In this document: positions 24,651 to 34,179 of the stretch, in pieces
Layout of the letters: each line of letters begins with the position of its first letter
How positions within the stretch are numbered: position 1 is the stretch's first letter
NCBI GenBank assembly: GCA_001630475.1
Contig: KV419419.1
Location: 1 to 64,000, forward strand
Direction of reading: 5' to 3'
DNA: 64,000 nucleotides
DNA from: Sistotremastrum niveocremeum HHB9708
Taxonomy: Eukaryota > Basidiomycota > Agaricomycetes > Sistotremastrales > Sistotremastraceae
Position numbers and translations under genes: made by a program
Notes under the pieces: model-generated
What the model was told of the DNA's origin: nothing
The model's database searches: none
Seen by the model: the letters and a program-made list of their open reading frames with translations, nothing else

Positions 24651-26294
24651 ATGTTGTGGAGCTCAACTAGGATTCATGGACAGTCAAAGATCTTTGCTTT
24701 GGTCTTGGGCGTCGTCGTAAGTCATCCCAGCGCGCGTTGAAGACGGTCTAATATAAGTTCAACAGTTCGCTATGCATTTGATTCTACAATCAGCTAGCGA
24801 GACATACCGCGATTCAACGAAATTCCCAGAATGGGTGGATCAAGTCTCAGATACATACCAAGATCTCTACTTCTCATCGCCATCATCCCAATGTCATGTA
24901 TCATCACCAAAATCGACAACGAACTCTACACTATCTCAAACTGAAGATCCAAAATTCTCATCACCCCAATCACCGCCCCCGAGAAAAGCGAACGCAACGC
25001 TCATAATGCTTGCGCGGAATAAAGAAATTTATCAAGCTATTTCTTCTGTGAAACATATGGAAGACAGGTTTAATCGAGCGTTGCCTTCGCCTTACCCTTG
25101 GATATTCCTCAACGAAGAACCCTTCACGGAAGAGTTCAAAGAGAGGATACGGGATGTCGTGAGCGGGGAAGTGGAGTTTGGATTAATACCGAAGGAACAT
25201 TGGTTCCAACCTGAAGATATCGACGAGAAGAGAGCTTATAGAGGGCGGTGGGAGTTGATTATGAAGGGAATTATCTATGCGGATAGCGTTTCGTAAGTCT
25301 GGACTCCTTGCTTGTGAGGGACGCGTAGAAACTGATGCGACTCAGGTATCGAAATATGTGTCGGTTTAACTCGGGGGTGAGCTGCGTCATGTTACCTTAA
25401 TATGGAGTTGCTCACGATGCTATAGTTCTTCTATCGACACGAATTGTTGCAAAAGTACAAGTGGTACTGGCGAGTGGAGTGCGTGCTGCTATTCCTCTAT
25501 TTTTATCTTCTCATTGATGATGGATTAGGCCGAATGTGAAATTCTTCTGTGATCTCGATTACGACCCCTTCCTCTTCATGGAAGATAACAAGAAGGAATA
25601 TGGTATATCTCTATTTACGCCCTCTGGAACTTTATTTTGACGTTCCTGCTCCAGGCTTCACGATAACGATGGAAGAGTTCGAGCCTACCATTAGATCGTT
25701 ATGGCCAACCGTAAAACGTGGGTCCTTCCCACGCTAGCAATATCCTGATGCTGATGGGAGTGACGCTACCGCAGAGTTCATGGCCGACCATCCCGAATAC
25801 ATCGCCCCCGACAACGCCATGAAATTCATCTCACACAACAACGGCGACACCTACAATCTCTGTCACTGTAAGCCCCTCCCCTCCCTCTTCCCAAACCCAA
25901 ATTAATCCCACCGTCATAGTCTGGTCAAATTTCGAAATCGCCTCCCTCGATTTCTACCGCTCCGAAGCTTACACATCCTACTTCAAAACACTCGACGAAA
26001 CCGGAAACTTCTACTACGAGCGATGGGGCGATGCACCCGTTCATTCGATAGCTGCATCGTTGTTCTTGAATAAGAGTCAGATACACTTCTTTTCGGATGT
26101 GGGGTATCGGCATGAGCCTTTCCAACATTGTCCGCAGGGGGTGGAGAATGAGAGGGGGAAGTGTTCGTGTGATCCGGATGATAATTATGGTGGGTCTTTC
26201 TTTTGAGTTTTGTGAGTTGGATGAGGGAGGCTGATTGGGGATAGATTATACGGGAGCTTCGTGTCTCTCGAGGTGGGAAGATGTTTTCCGATGA
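24651..26294 (+). CDS. Alpha-1,2-mannosyltransferase, KRE2/MNT1 (GT15) family, 408 aa
   Basis: Nine exons (24651-24716, 24766-25292, 25346-25376, 25426-25478, 25529-25602, 25655-25717, 25775-25867, 25920-26189, 26245-26294) join in frame. The first exon plus the start of the second encode a short cytoplasmic tail and a membrane anchor ('IFALVLGVVFAMHLIL'), giving a type II Golgi protein. Family landmarks are 'YRNMCRFNSGFFYRHELL', 'YKWYWRVEPNVKFFCDLDY', 'DTYNLCHFWSNFEI', 'FYYERWGDAPVHSIAA' and the Cys-rich end. These enzymes add alpha-1,2-linked mannose from GDP-mannose to O- and N-linked glycans in the Golgi. Length is typical. A low-complexity Ser/Pro stem follows the anchor. Confidence 0.93.
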
Positions 26295-26755
26295 GAGCTA
26301 GATCGGAGTAGAAAGGAGGGGGGGATAACATTTATTGCATTTTATCTTGATTTTATCTGTTCATTAACGGACGCTAACTGTACATACTCATTTGATCTTT
26401 TTCTTGTTGCTGTTGCTTGTTATTATTGTCTGTTCTTTTATAGTGTAATTTTCGAAACGAAATACTAGACTTGTATTGAAACTTTGCCGACTTCGAGTCA
26501 AGGCTAAGGTCAAGGCTCGCGTCGTGGAGAAAATTTTGAGTGGTGACGTCATGGAGTCGAAAGGTCTTCGGGTGTATCGGAGGCTTCGATCGGAGGTTTG
26601 CTCCATGTTCTCCGTCCACGGACTTTGCGTTAGTCTATTCCGAGAGGTTAACTCCATGTTCTCCGTCCACGGACTTGATGCTGCTCAATTCCGAAACGCT
26701 GCCTTTGCTCCGCCAGTTTATCTAGAAAAATTCTATGACTACAAAACACAGCCCT
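26295..26755. other. Intergenic, with a duplicated 51-bp unit
   Basis: 3' flank of the mannosyltransferase gene up to the Copia insertion. It contains a diverged 51-bp tandem duplication around 26590-26690, and the left copy of the Copia target duplication (GCCCT, 26751-26755). Confidence 0.6.
26601..26676. repeat. Two copies of a 25-bp direct repeat, 51-bp period
   Basis: A 25-base word starting CTCCATGTTCTCCGTCC is found at 26601-26625 and again, identical, at 26652-26676. The flanks are partly similar, so the duplicated unit is about 51 bp. Confidence 0.85.
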
Positions 26756-27027
26756 TGTTAGTAAGCGAGGGCATCGGCCATAGCCGTCACGCCAGCCGGA
26801 GGGGATATTAGCCAGGCCCCACGGTCAGGCTCGGATCGGATCAGCGTATGTCGTAAGGCCCCCAGTCACCTCGTCCGACTACAGTAGTAGTCGGTCTTTA
26901 GTTAGTCGATGATTTGGATTCATCAATATATTGTTAGTAATAAAAATCGAATTAAATTGTATATAGCTAGCTGAAATGTAGTACGAATATACATCTTTAT
27001 ATCTACTCATTTACCTGCGCAACATCA
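26756..27027 (+). repeat. Left LTR of Copia element
   Basis: 272 bp, begins TGTTAG and ends CATCA. It matches the right LTR along its full length by eye. Confidence 0.95.
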
Positions 27028-27109
27028 GGTTATGAGCCCTGCTCAGCTATAATCTTCACAAAATCAATATTAATATTCATATTCCCACTCCTATCCTATC
27101 TCCGACATT

Positions 27110-30100
27110 ATGTCACTCGAGAACTCTACTTCGGGGATGTTCAAGATCCCGATCCTTACCGGGACCAATTGGATCCCGTTTAAGCGACGGATGACCGGAG
27201 TACTCAGGGAATTGAAGTTATACAAATATGTCGACGGCTCGGCAACGCTTATAGTCCCACTACATCCGACAGCTCTCACGGCGGCAGAGATCACCGAGAA
27301 CGAAGCATGGGAGGAGGGGAATGACAAAGCGATGAATAGGATCGTGTTATCGATCTCAGATGAGCAATCTATGCATGTGATGGATGCCGAGACGGCTAAA
27401 TCAATGTGGGATAAGCTACGTAATATTCACGAGCCGCACGGTCTATTGGGGATTCTAGCCGCGCGTCGGCGTTTGTATCGTACGATCGCTGACAACGGAT
27501 TTAATCTTAGAGATCATCTTGCCCAACTTAATCTGATCCGGATCTCACTCCATCAGATGGGCGATTCACTCTCCGATGTCGACTTTTCATTAATTCTATT
27601 ATCCTCGCTTCCCCCATCGTGGGAACCTTTCGTCCGATCGTTCCTTGGATCTCACACCGGCACGACCCTCTCCATTTCCTCCGACAATCTCATCCAGATT
27701 CTTATCGAAGAGTCTAATGATAAAGAGAATTCTCGGGCCGGAAAGCGGGTGAAGGAAGAAGTCGCGCTCGTTACTGGAGACCAGCGCGGGAAGAAAAGAA
27801 GCGGAGGAGATGGAAAAGGAAAGGGTTCGGAAGTGGAGTGTTATAATTGTGGGAAAAAGGGGCACAAGAAGCCCGATTGCTGGGCGTCTGGCGGAGGGAA
27901 AGAGGGTCAGGGTCCCAATCAGAAGGGGAAGGCTTCTCAAGCCAAAGACTCGGGTTCCGCTCTAGCCGAGATGGCTTACAGCGCAAATGACGATCAAGGG
28001 TCTCTAGGACCTCAGGATTGGATCATAGACTCAGCTGCGACGTCACACGTGGCTACGGATAAGGCTATGTTCTCTGAATATCGAACACTCGCTAATTCTA
28101 CTATGGGTGGATTAGGCGGTAGCCATCACAAGGTCCTCGGCGTCGGCACGGTCGTTCTAGACTGCCGAGTCGGGAATGCCGTTGCCAGGCACATCCTTCG
28201 TGACGTACTCCACGTGATCACCGATCACTGCCTTCTCTCGGTACCTCGCTTCGACGACTCCGGAGGTGAAACATCCTCTGCCGATGGCTTATTCAAGCTA
28301 TTAAGGACAGGAGGACTCGTGGGAATAGGGAAGAGAGTGGGAAGAATGTGGAAGCTTCAGGGGCAGGCGAAGATGCATGCCGCAGAGGAGGAACGAGCGA
28401 TGGTCGCAAAGCCAAAGATCTCGTGGGACGATTGGCACCGACGATTCGGCCACGTTCATTTCGGTGGCCTCGAAACCCTTCACCGGCAAAATCTCGTCGA
28501 CGGTCTAGACATTGACACCGGAACTACCCCAAATCGGGAATGTGGTGCCTGCATCGCGGCAAAACTTAGCCGCCGACCTTACCCGAAAGAAGCGAGTAAT
28601 CGATCGGAGATCTCAGGAGAACGGGTAGTAAGCGATGTATGGGGTCCGGCTAGGACGCAATCCATTTCCGGCACTACCTATTTCATCACATTCACCGACG
28701 ATGCTACCCGATACGTCACCCCTCTATTCATGAAATCGAAGGATCAGGCTCCGGAGAAGATCCGGGAGTTCTGCAACGTCGTTGAGAGACGATTTGGGAA
28801 GGCGCCGAGATTCCTCCGAGTGGATAACGGTGCCGAGCTAGTGGGAGGGAAGGTCCGAGATTATTGCCGCGAGAAGGGCATATCGATCGAGACCTCGGCT
28901 CCACACTCTCCTTCCCAGAACGGTATAGCCGAGCGCTTTAACCGAACGCTGGTCGAAATGGCTCGCGCGATGCTTATCGACGCTGAGCTACCTCCATTCC
29001 TATGGGCCGAAGCTATCTCACACGCTGCCTATATTCGCAATCGATGTCCTACTCGTGCCTTGAAAGGCAAAACTCCTACCGAAGCTTGGACTGGAGTTAA
29101 GCCGAATGTCAGTCATCTCCGGCCATTCGGCTCGGAAGTCTGGATTCTAGACGAGAAGGACCGATCGAAGCTCGCTCCGAAGGCGCTAAAGATGCGCTTC
29201 GTCGGCTTCGCGGAAGGAAATGGAGGGATCCGGTACTTTAACGCGGCTATCCGACAGATTGGCGTGACAAGGAACTTTGCCTGGACAGGCTCAGGGTCCG
29301 TTGTCATTCCTGGCTTAGCGACCGAGGGGGAGGATAGGGTTCAGGGGGAGTCAATTTCGATCGATCGCCAAGCTCAGGACCAAGCCGGTTCTCACGCGAC
29401 CGCCGAAGATCTTCCCGATACCCCTCCTACCATCGTTAGAGTCGTTCGCCCAGTCGAACCTCGCGAACCTCACCCTAGACGAGCCAAAGAAGGAGTTGAT
29501 TACCAACGCCTGCATGATCCCTGGGCAGCGGAGGGGCATCTCGACGCCGAAGCTGAGATAGCCTTGGTAGTCGGACGCGCCTTCATTACCGACGCTTCGG
29601 GATTGGAAGTCCCTGATACCGAGGATCAGGCTCGGAAGACTCCGGAGTGGCCGGAATGGCAGAAAGCGATCGGAGTGGAGCTACTTCAATTAGAAGAAAG
29701 AGAAGTGTGGGAAAAGGAAGACTTGCCGATAGGGGAAAAAGCGATCGGATGCAGATTCGTATTCTCACGGAAGTTTAATGCTAAGGGTGACATCATAGGA
29801 CACAAGGCTAGACTCGTCGTGCTCGGCTATGCACAGGAATACGGTCTACACTACAGCGAGACATTCTCTCCTGTCATCCGGATCGATACCCTGAAGACCC
29901 TCTTCGCTCTCGCTCAGCATTTCAAATGGAAAATGGTCCAGATGGATATTAAGGGTGCGTACCTTTACGGCACGCTAACCGAGAAGGTCTATCTCCGGCA
30001 GCCGAGGAACTTCTCCGATGGAACCATGAAAGTCCTTCGACTTCGACGCGCGCTTTACGGACTTAAGCAAGCCGGCCGCGAATGGAACAAGACCCTGCAT

Positions 30101-31252
30101 TCGGCCCTTACCAAACTCGGCTTCCATCGACTCCTCACCGACACCTGCACTTACGTCCGCGGGACCGGGACCGATATGATCGTATTGGGGATTTGGGTTG
30201 ACGATTTAGTTGGTATGGGAGGAGAGACAGCGGATTTAGAGGAGGTTAGGAAGGGCATAGAGGCAGAGTTCGAGACTAAGTTGCTCGGTGAGCCGAGTCT
30301 ATTGATCGGGATCGAGATCTCTAGACCGGCCGATGGATCTATGACGTTATCTCAGAAGAATTACATCAATACGATACTCCACCGCGTCGGACTCCAAGAT
30401 TGTAATCCCTCTCCCACGCCCATCGATCCTCATGTTAAACTCACTAAGAACCTCGGCACGGCAACGGACAAATTTCGGCTCGATTATCAGATCGCCCTCG
30501 GTTCGCTTAACTACGCTTCCAACACTACCCGTCCCGACATTACCTTCGCGTGTCAGACGCTCGCTCAATGGGCCGGAAACCCGTCCGAGGAGCACTGGAC
30601 CGCTTGCAAGCGGGTATTCCGTTATCTTGCTGGGACGCGAGACTACGGGATTACCTATGCTTCGAAAGGGGGAGAGTTGGAGATCGTGGGATATTCAGAT
30701 GCCGATTGGGGATCGTCCGACGAGAAGCGGAGATCGATCTCAGGGGTTGTTTTCACGCTAAACGGTGCCGTAATAGCTCATTCGGCTAAGAAGCAGGACG
30801 GAGTTGCCCTCTCTACCGCCGAAGCCGAATACGTCGCTGCTGCCTTAGCGGTTAAGCATGCGCTCTGGACTCAGCAATTTCTTGAGGAACTTGGTATCTC
30901 GGTAACGAAGCCATGGACCCTTCGTTGCGATAACAAAGCCGCGATCGACCTCACGCGCAACCCGGAACATCATACCCGAACGAAACACATCGATATCCGG
31001 TTCCACTTTATCCGGACCGAAATCGAACGTGGGAATATTGCTATCAAGCATATTCCGGGAATCGAGAATCCGGCTGATCTATTCACTAAGGGTCTACCTA
31101 AGCCGGCTCACATGGGATACCTAGTAAGGATGCCCACGAGTATAGCAAAAAAATTGGTACCCGTGGATGTACCTACCCAGGTACCTGTCTTTGTCAGCTT
31201 TTACAGGTACAGGTACACCACCTGCACAAAATTTCACAGGTACAGGTATTGA
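27110..31252 (+). CDS. Copia Gag-Pol polyprotein
   Basis: One frame carries, in order: a Gag-like capsid region (UBN2/Retrotran_gag type); a zinc knuckle 'CYNCGKKGHKKPDC' (27839-27880); the aspartic protease core 'IIDSAATSH' (about 28020); a GAG-pre-integrase segment 'WHRRFGHVHFGGL' (about 28432); the integrase core with 'VSDVWGPA', 'DNGAE' and 'SPSQNGIAERFNRTL'; reverse transcriptase (RVT_2) with 'MDIKGAYLYGTL' and 'WVDDLVG'; and RNase H with 'STAEAEYVA'. The protein copies the element's RNA into DNA and integrates it. The end of the frame runs into the nested hAT-type element. Confidence 0.93.
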   Translation: MSLENSTSGMFKIPILTGTNWIPFKRRMTGVLRELKLYKYVDGSATLIVPLHPTALTAAEITENEAWEEGNDKAMNRIVLSISDEQSMHVMDAETAKSMWDKLRNIHEPHGLLGILAARRRLYRTIADNGFNLRDHLAQLNLIRISLHQMGDSLSDVDFSLILLSSLPPSWEPFVRSFLGSHTGTTLSISSDNLIQILIEESNDKENSRAGKRVKEEVALVTGDQRGKKRSGGDGKGKGSEVECYNCGKKGHKKPDCWASGGGKEGQGPNQKGKASQAKDSGSALAEMAYSANDDQGSLGPQDWIIDSAATSHVATDKAMFSEYRTLANSTMGGLGGSHHKVLGVGTVVLDCRVGNAVARHILRDVLHVITDHCLLSVPRFDDSGGETSSADGLFKLLRTGGLVGIGKRVGRMWKLQGQAKMHAAEEERAMVAKPKISWDDWHRRFGHVHFGGLETLHRQNLVDGLDIDTGTTPNRECGACIAAKLSRRPYPKEASNRSEISGERVVSDVWGPARTQSISGTTYFITFTDDATRYVTPLFMKSKDQAPEKIREFCNVVERRFGKAPRFLRVDNGAELVGGKVRDYCREKGISIETSAPHSPSQNGIAERFNRTLVEMARAMLIDAELPPFLWAEAISHAAYIRNRCPTRALKGKTPTEAWTGVKPNVSHLRPFGSEVWILDEKDRSKLAPKALKMRFVGFAEGNGGIRYFNAAIRQIGVTRNFAWTGSGSVVIPGLATEGEDRVQGESISIDRQAQDQAGSHATAEDLPDTPPTIVRVVRPVEPREPHPRRAKEGVDYQRLHDPWAAEGHLDAEAEIALVVGRAFITDASGLEVPDTEDQARKTPEWPEWQKAIGVELLQLEEREVWEKEDLPIGEKAIGCRFVFSRKFNAKGDIIGHKARLVVLGYAQEYGLHYSETFSPVIRIDTLKTLFALAQHFKWKMVQMDIKGAYLYGTLTEKVYLRQPRNFSDGTMKVLRLRRALYGLKQAGREWNKTLHSALTKLGFHRLLTDTCTYVRGTGTDMIVLGIWVDDLVGMGGETADLEEVRKGIEAEFETKLLGEPSLLIGIEISRPADGSMTLSQKNYINTILHRVGLQDCNPSPTPIDPHVKLTKNLGTATDKFRLDYQIALGSLNYASNTTRPDITFACQTLAQWAGNPSEEHWTACKRVFRYLAGTRDYGITYASKGGELEIVGYSDADWGSSDEKRRSISGVVFTLNGAVIAHSAKKQDGVALSTAEAEYVAAALAVKHALWTQQFLEELGISVTKPWTLRCDNKAAIDLTRNPEHHTRTKHIDIRFHFIRTEIERGNIAIKHIPGIENPADLFTKGLPKPAHMGYLVRMPTSIAKKLVPVDVPTQVPVFVSFYRYRYTTCTKFHRYRY

Positions 31253-31755
31253 AAATCTCAAAATTCCATTTACTCAGGTACCTCATGGAGGTACCTGTCT
31301 ACAGGGCAGGTCTCTTCTGAGACTTGGACCTACCTCTATGTCCAGAAATACATGTTGAAAACTCACTTTGATACCACTTATTCCATGAGTATATAAGTCT
31401 TACTTGAGTTTCTGGTACCCATTGAGCATTTATTTGGACTTGAGTTGAGGTACTTGGATCCATTCTGGATATCAAAAAGCACTTAGGTGCTTGAGTATGG
31501 GTGTTCAAACAAGTATTTTTACCACACATTGGTACTCAGGTACAGATACTTGAGTCCAATATGGATACCCATTTTACTCAATTCTACTGAGTATCCATGG
31601 ACTCACAGGTTACTCAGGTAACCTGCCCAGGTACCTGAGTTGTTTGAAATCAAGTTGCCCAAAATTTTCACAGGTCCGAGTACAAGGCCCTGAGGGCTAG
31701 GGTACCTGCCTGTAGGGTATCCATACTCACGAGTATATACTCGTGGGCAACCTTA
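31135..31755. mobile_element. 621-bp hAT-type non-autonomous element nested in the Copia element
   Basis: Terminal inverted repeats TAAGGATGCCCACGAGTATA (31135-31154) and its complement at 31736-31755 match at 19 of 20 positions. They are flanked by an exact 8-bp target duplication ATACCTAG (31127-31134 and 31756-31763). The interior is non-coding and rich in GGTACCTG/CAGGTACC words, like the 300-bp element at 19864-20163, and the termini share the TAAGG..CACGAGT pattern. It must be younger than the Copia insertion that contains it. Confidence 0.92.
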
Positions 31756-31796
31756 ATACCTAGCGACACTCCGCTTGGGTCCTGTCTAAGGGGGAG

Positions 31797-32068
31797 TGTT
31801 AGTAAGCGAGGGCATCGGCCATAGCCGTCACGCCAGCCGGAGGGGATATTAGCCAGGCCCCACGGTCAGGCTCGGATCGGATCAGCGTATGTCGTAAGGC
31901 CCCCAGTCACCTCGTCCGACTACAGTAGTAGTCGGTCTTTAGTTAGTCGATGATTTGGATTCATCAATATATTGTTAGTAATAAAAATCGAATTAAATTG
32001 TATATAGCTAGCTGAAATGTAGTACGAATATACATCTTTATATCTACTCATTTACCTGCGCAACATCA
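31797..32068 (+). repeat. Right LTR of Copia element
   Basis: 272 bp, begins TGTTAG and ends CATCA, directly followed by the second copy of the GCCCT target duplication. Confidence 0.95.
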
Positions 32069-32116
32069 GCCCTCACGCTCTCGAATTCAGTCATTCCATC
32101 CAGATGATCTATTAGA

Positions 32117-33632
32117 TCAGTAGTCGAACCACGGATGTCGCACCACTTCGCGCATAGTGATCCTTTCCTCCGGATGAATTTTCAACATTTTCAACAACAA
32201 ATCCTCCAGCAAATCGATCTCTTCTTCATCGATACGTGTCCCAGGTTTCGCAGCCATAGACCCCCTATCATCTGCATCGTGATCGTCGTGCGTTCCCACC
32301 TGAAGCAGCTTCTGGCGAATAGTAACCATCTTTGTCGGATCGCTGATTTCATCAAACCATCCCTCCTCTTCGTAGGATCCGCTTTTCCAAGTAGTCCACC
32401 AAGGGTTGGGCAACTTTCCGAGAGTAAAGACAATCTCTTGGAAGACGGCATCACGAGTGTGAAAGAACGTATCGAAAAGTGGTCGCGTCGTCCGCATCTC
32501 GAAGATGATACATCCCAAGCTCCAAACGTCGGAAGCGGAGCCTGTCGTAGATTCGAGGAGGTTCTCTGGGGAAGCGTAGGGGATGGGGGTAGGAGGATAA
32601 TAATCTGGCGGTAGAGGATGGTCGGAATCTAAGGATACGCCAAAATCGATCAATAGAATCTCATCTTTGATGAGCGGGGGACTTGGAAAACAAAAGTGAT
32701 GGACGTGTATGGGAGCGACGACCTCTTTAGGTGCAGAGGGTGATGGAACACGACCTTCACATAATTCAAGCTCTTCAGTGACAGGAACGCCGAATATCTG
32801 GTCGACGCTATGCGCGGACAAGACCTTCTTGGATATTTTGAGCAAGATATTCGAAGGAGTTAGATCTGTGAATGGAAGAAGACAGGAATAAGAAGCTAGT
32901 AAGTGGATATTCGAGAAAACGTTTTCATTTGTGACGAACCCGCATGAATGAATCCTGCAGAATGGGTAAGTTCCACTGCATTAGCCAATTGTTTTGCAAA
33001 CTTCCTGCAGAGGTCTCCCCGCATCCGTCTCGGATGAGGAGGTCTATTCCCAAATTTCTGCCAATGCATGCCGGAGTTGAACCAGTCAAATAAAGATCGA
33101 AGGCTGGGCCCGGCAAACTCGGAGACGAGACATAAATGACGGCCATTGGGACTTTCTTCGAAAAAGTGATTCCTGACGGTATGAATACTTTCTTTGCTTG
33201 TGTGACGAATACTGGAGGCGAATGTGTGGATTTTGTGAGAGATGTAAAGGTCCGGTGTCTCGGTGAGCGGGATTGAGGATAGCCGAGCGAACATAATTTT
33301 CAGGGTAACAAGCCCTTCCACTGCGCTCAGGTCTTGCGGCGCGTGTAGATCTCGAGCGAGCCATGCCGTTGATGCACCTCCGTGACCAAGCTTGTTCAAT
33401 ATTCTGTATCTTCCTTCGCCAAGGACATCTCCTATGGCTACTGGATGGTAACCGCCCAATGTGTAACCATCGATATTCTCTACATTTTCCATATCAGGAT
33501 CGAAATATACTTGATCACCTGAACGTAAGTTATATAGCGCGATGAATGAGGTTGAAATCCGTTTTCCCGAAAGGAAATAGACTCACGTGCACGGGCTGTC
33601 AAGGGAATTATATCGGGCGACGTAGGGTCCAT
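32117..33632 (-). CDS. SRPK-like serine/threonine protein kinase, 457 aa
   Basis: Three exons (33632-33587, 33518-32940, 32865-32117). The N-terminus 'VYFDPDMENVENIDGYTLGGYHPV' and glycine loop 'LGHGGASTAWLARD' are typical of the fungal SRPK-related kinases that phosphorylate SR-type splicing and mRNA-export proteins. The catalytic loop reads 'HADLTPSN' (HAD instead of HRD, as in many SRPK relatives), and the metal-binding motif is 'LIDFGVS'. The substrate-lobe motifs 'YASPENLL' and 'SDVWSLGCIIFEM' follow. The usual SRPK spacer is nearly absent. The VAIK-like lysine is probably in 'LVTLKIMFA'. A predicted active kinase; its substrate is unknown. The Copia element lies just beyond its stop. 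Confidence 0.88.
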
Positions 33633-34179
33633 CTAAATACTTGTCGAGTTAAAGAGACAATTCGGGCAGCTGATGACGGACGTTCATTCTTCCTATTATA
33701 CAGCACACGGAAGGGTTCGATCTATGACCTGTTCGAATTGAAGCTCCGATGCGCCATTTTCGGCCTCTCATTACAATCAAGAAACATTTGCCATGTCATT
33801 AAGATTCTTCGTGCAACATTCAAAGTTCAGAGCGCGACCATGAAAAATTCATCACGCTTCCGAACCTCTCTTCATTCCCCCGGAGATGCTTGACGGAATG
33901 TAAATTTACTACGAAGATGATGTCTAGTCCGAAATCTGGCACCTTGGATCGTCTGACCCATTCCTTCATTGATTGAGCATCCGGCATGGGTTGCTACTCT
34001 GACCGTTCGTGGCGGGCCTGGTGGCAGGTGTCGAGAGATCATTACAATGTACGTGGACATTCGCACACGATATCTATTTCCGAGACATCTTAATTGTCAA
34101 ACGCTCCAAGGAACAACGTGATGGTTCACTTACCATGTCATTCCAACTATTCCGAATCTTCATCAGAGAGACCAACAGC
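33633..34179. other. Intergenic spacer, nothing seen
   Basis: Upstream region of the kinase gene and 3' flank of the minus-strand F-box gene. No repeat, RNA gene or credible exon was found. Confidence 0.4.

Larger units (their letters stand above)
26756..32068 (+). mobile_element. Copia (Ty1/copia) LTR retrotransposon, looks whole apart from a nested insertion
   Basis: Two 272-bp LTRs (26756-27027 and 31797-32068), both TG..CA and identical as far as I can read, are flanked by a 5-bp target duplication GCCCT (26751-26755 and 32069-32073). A primer-binding-site-like stretch follows the left LTR (from about 27028) and a polypurine tract (GGGGGAG, about 31790-31796) precedes the right one. One long reading frame lies between them. 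Protease and integrase before reverse transcriptase define Copia. Matching LTRs imply a recent insertion. A 621-bp hAT-type element (31135-31755) is nested between the RNase H region and the polypurine tract. It landed in the spacer between the mannosyltransferase gene and the SRPK-like kinase, 48 bp beyond the kinase stop. Confidence 0.95.

Noticed and set aside
24285-24740. 151-codon plus-strand frame upstream of the mannosyltransferase
   Set aside because: Overlaps the true first exon in another frame and has no recognisable content.
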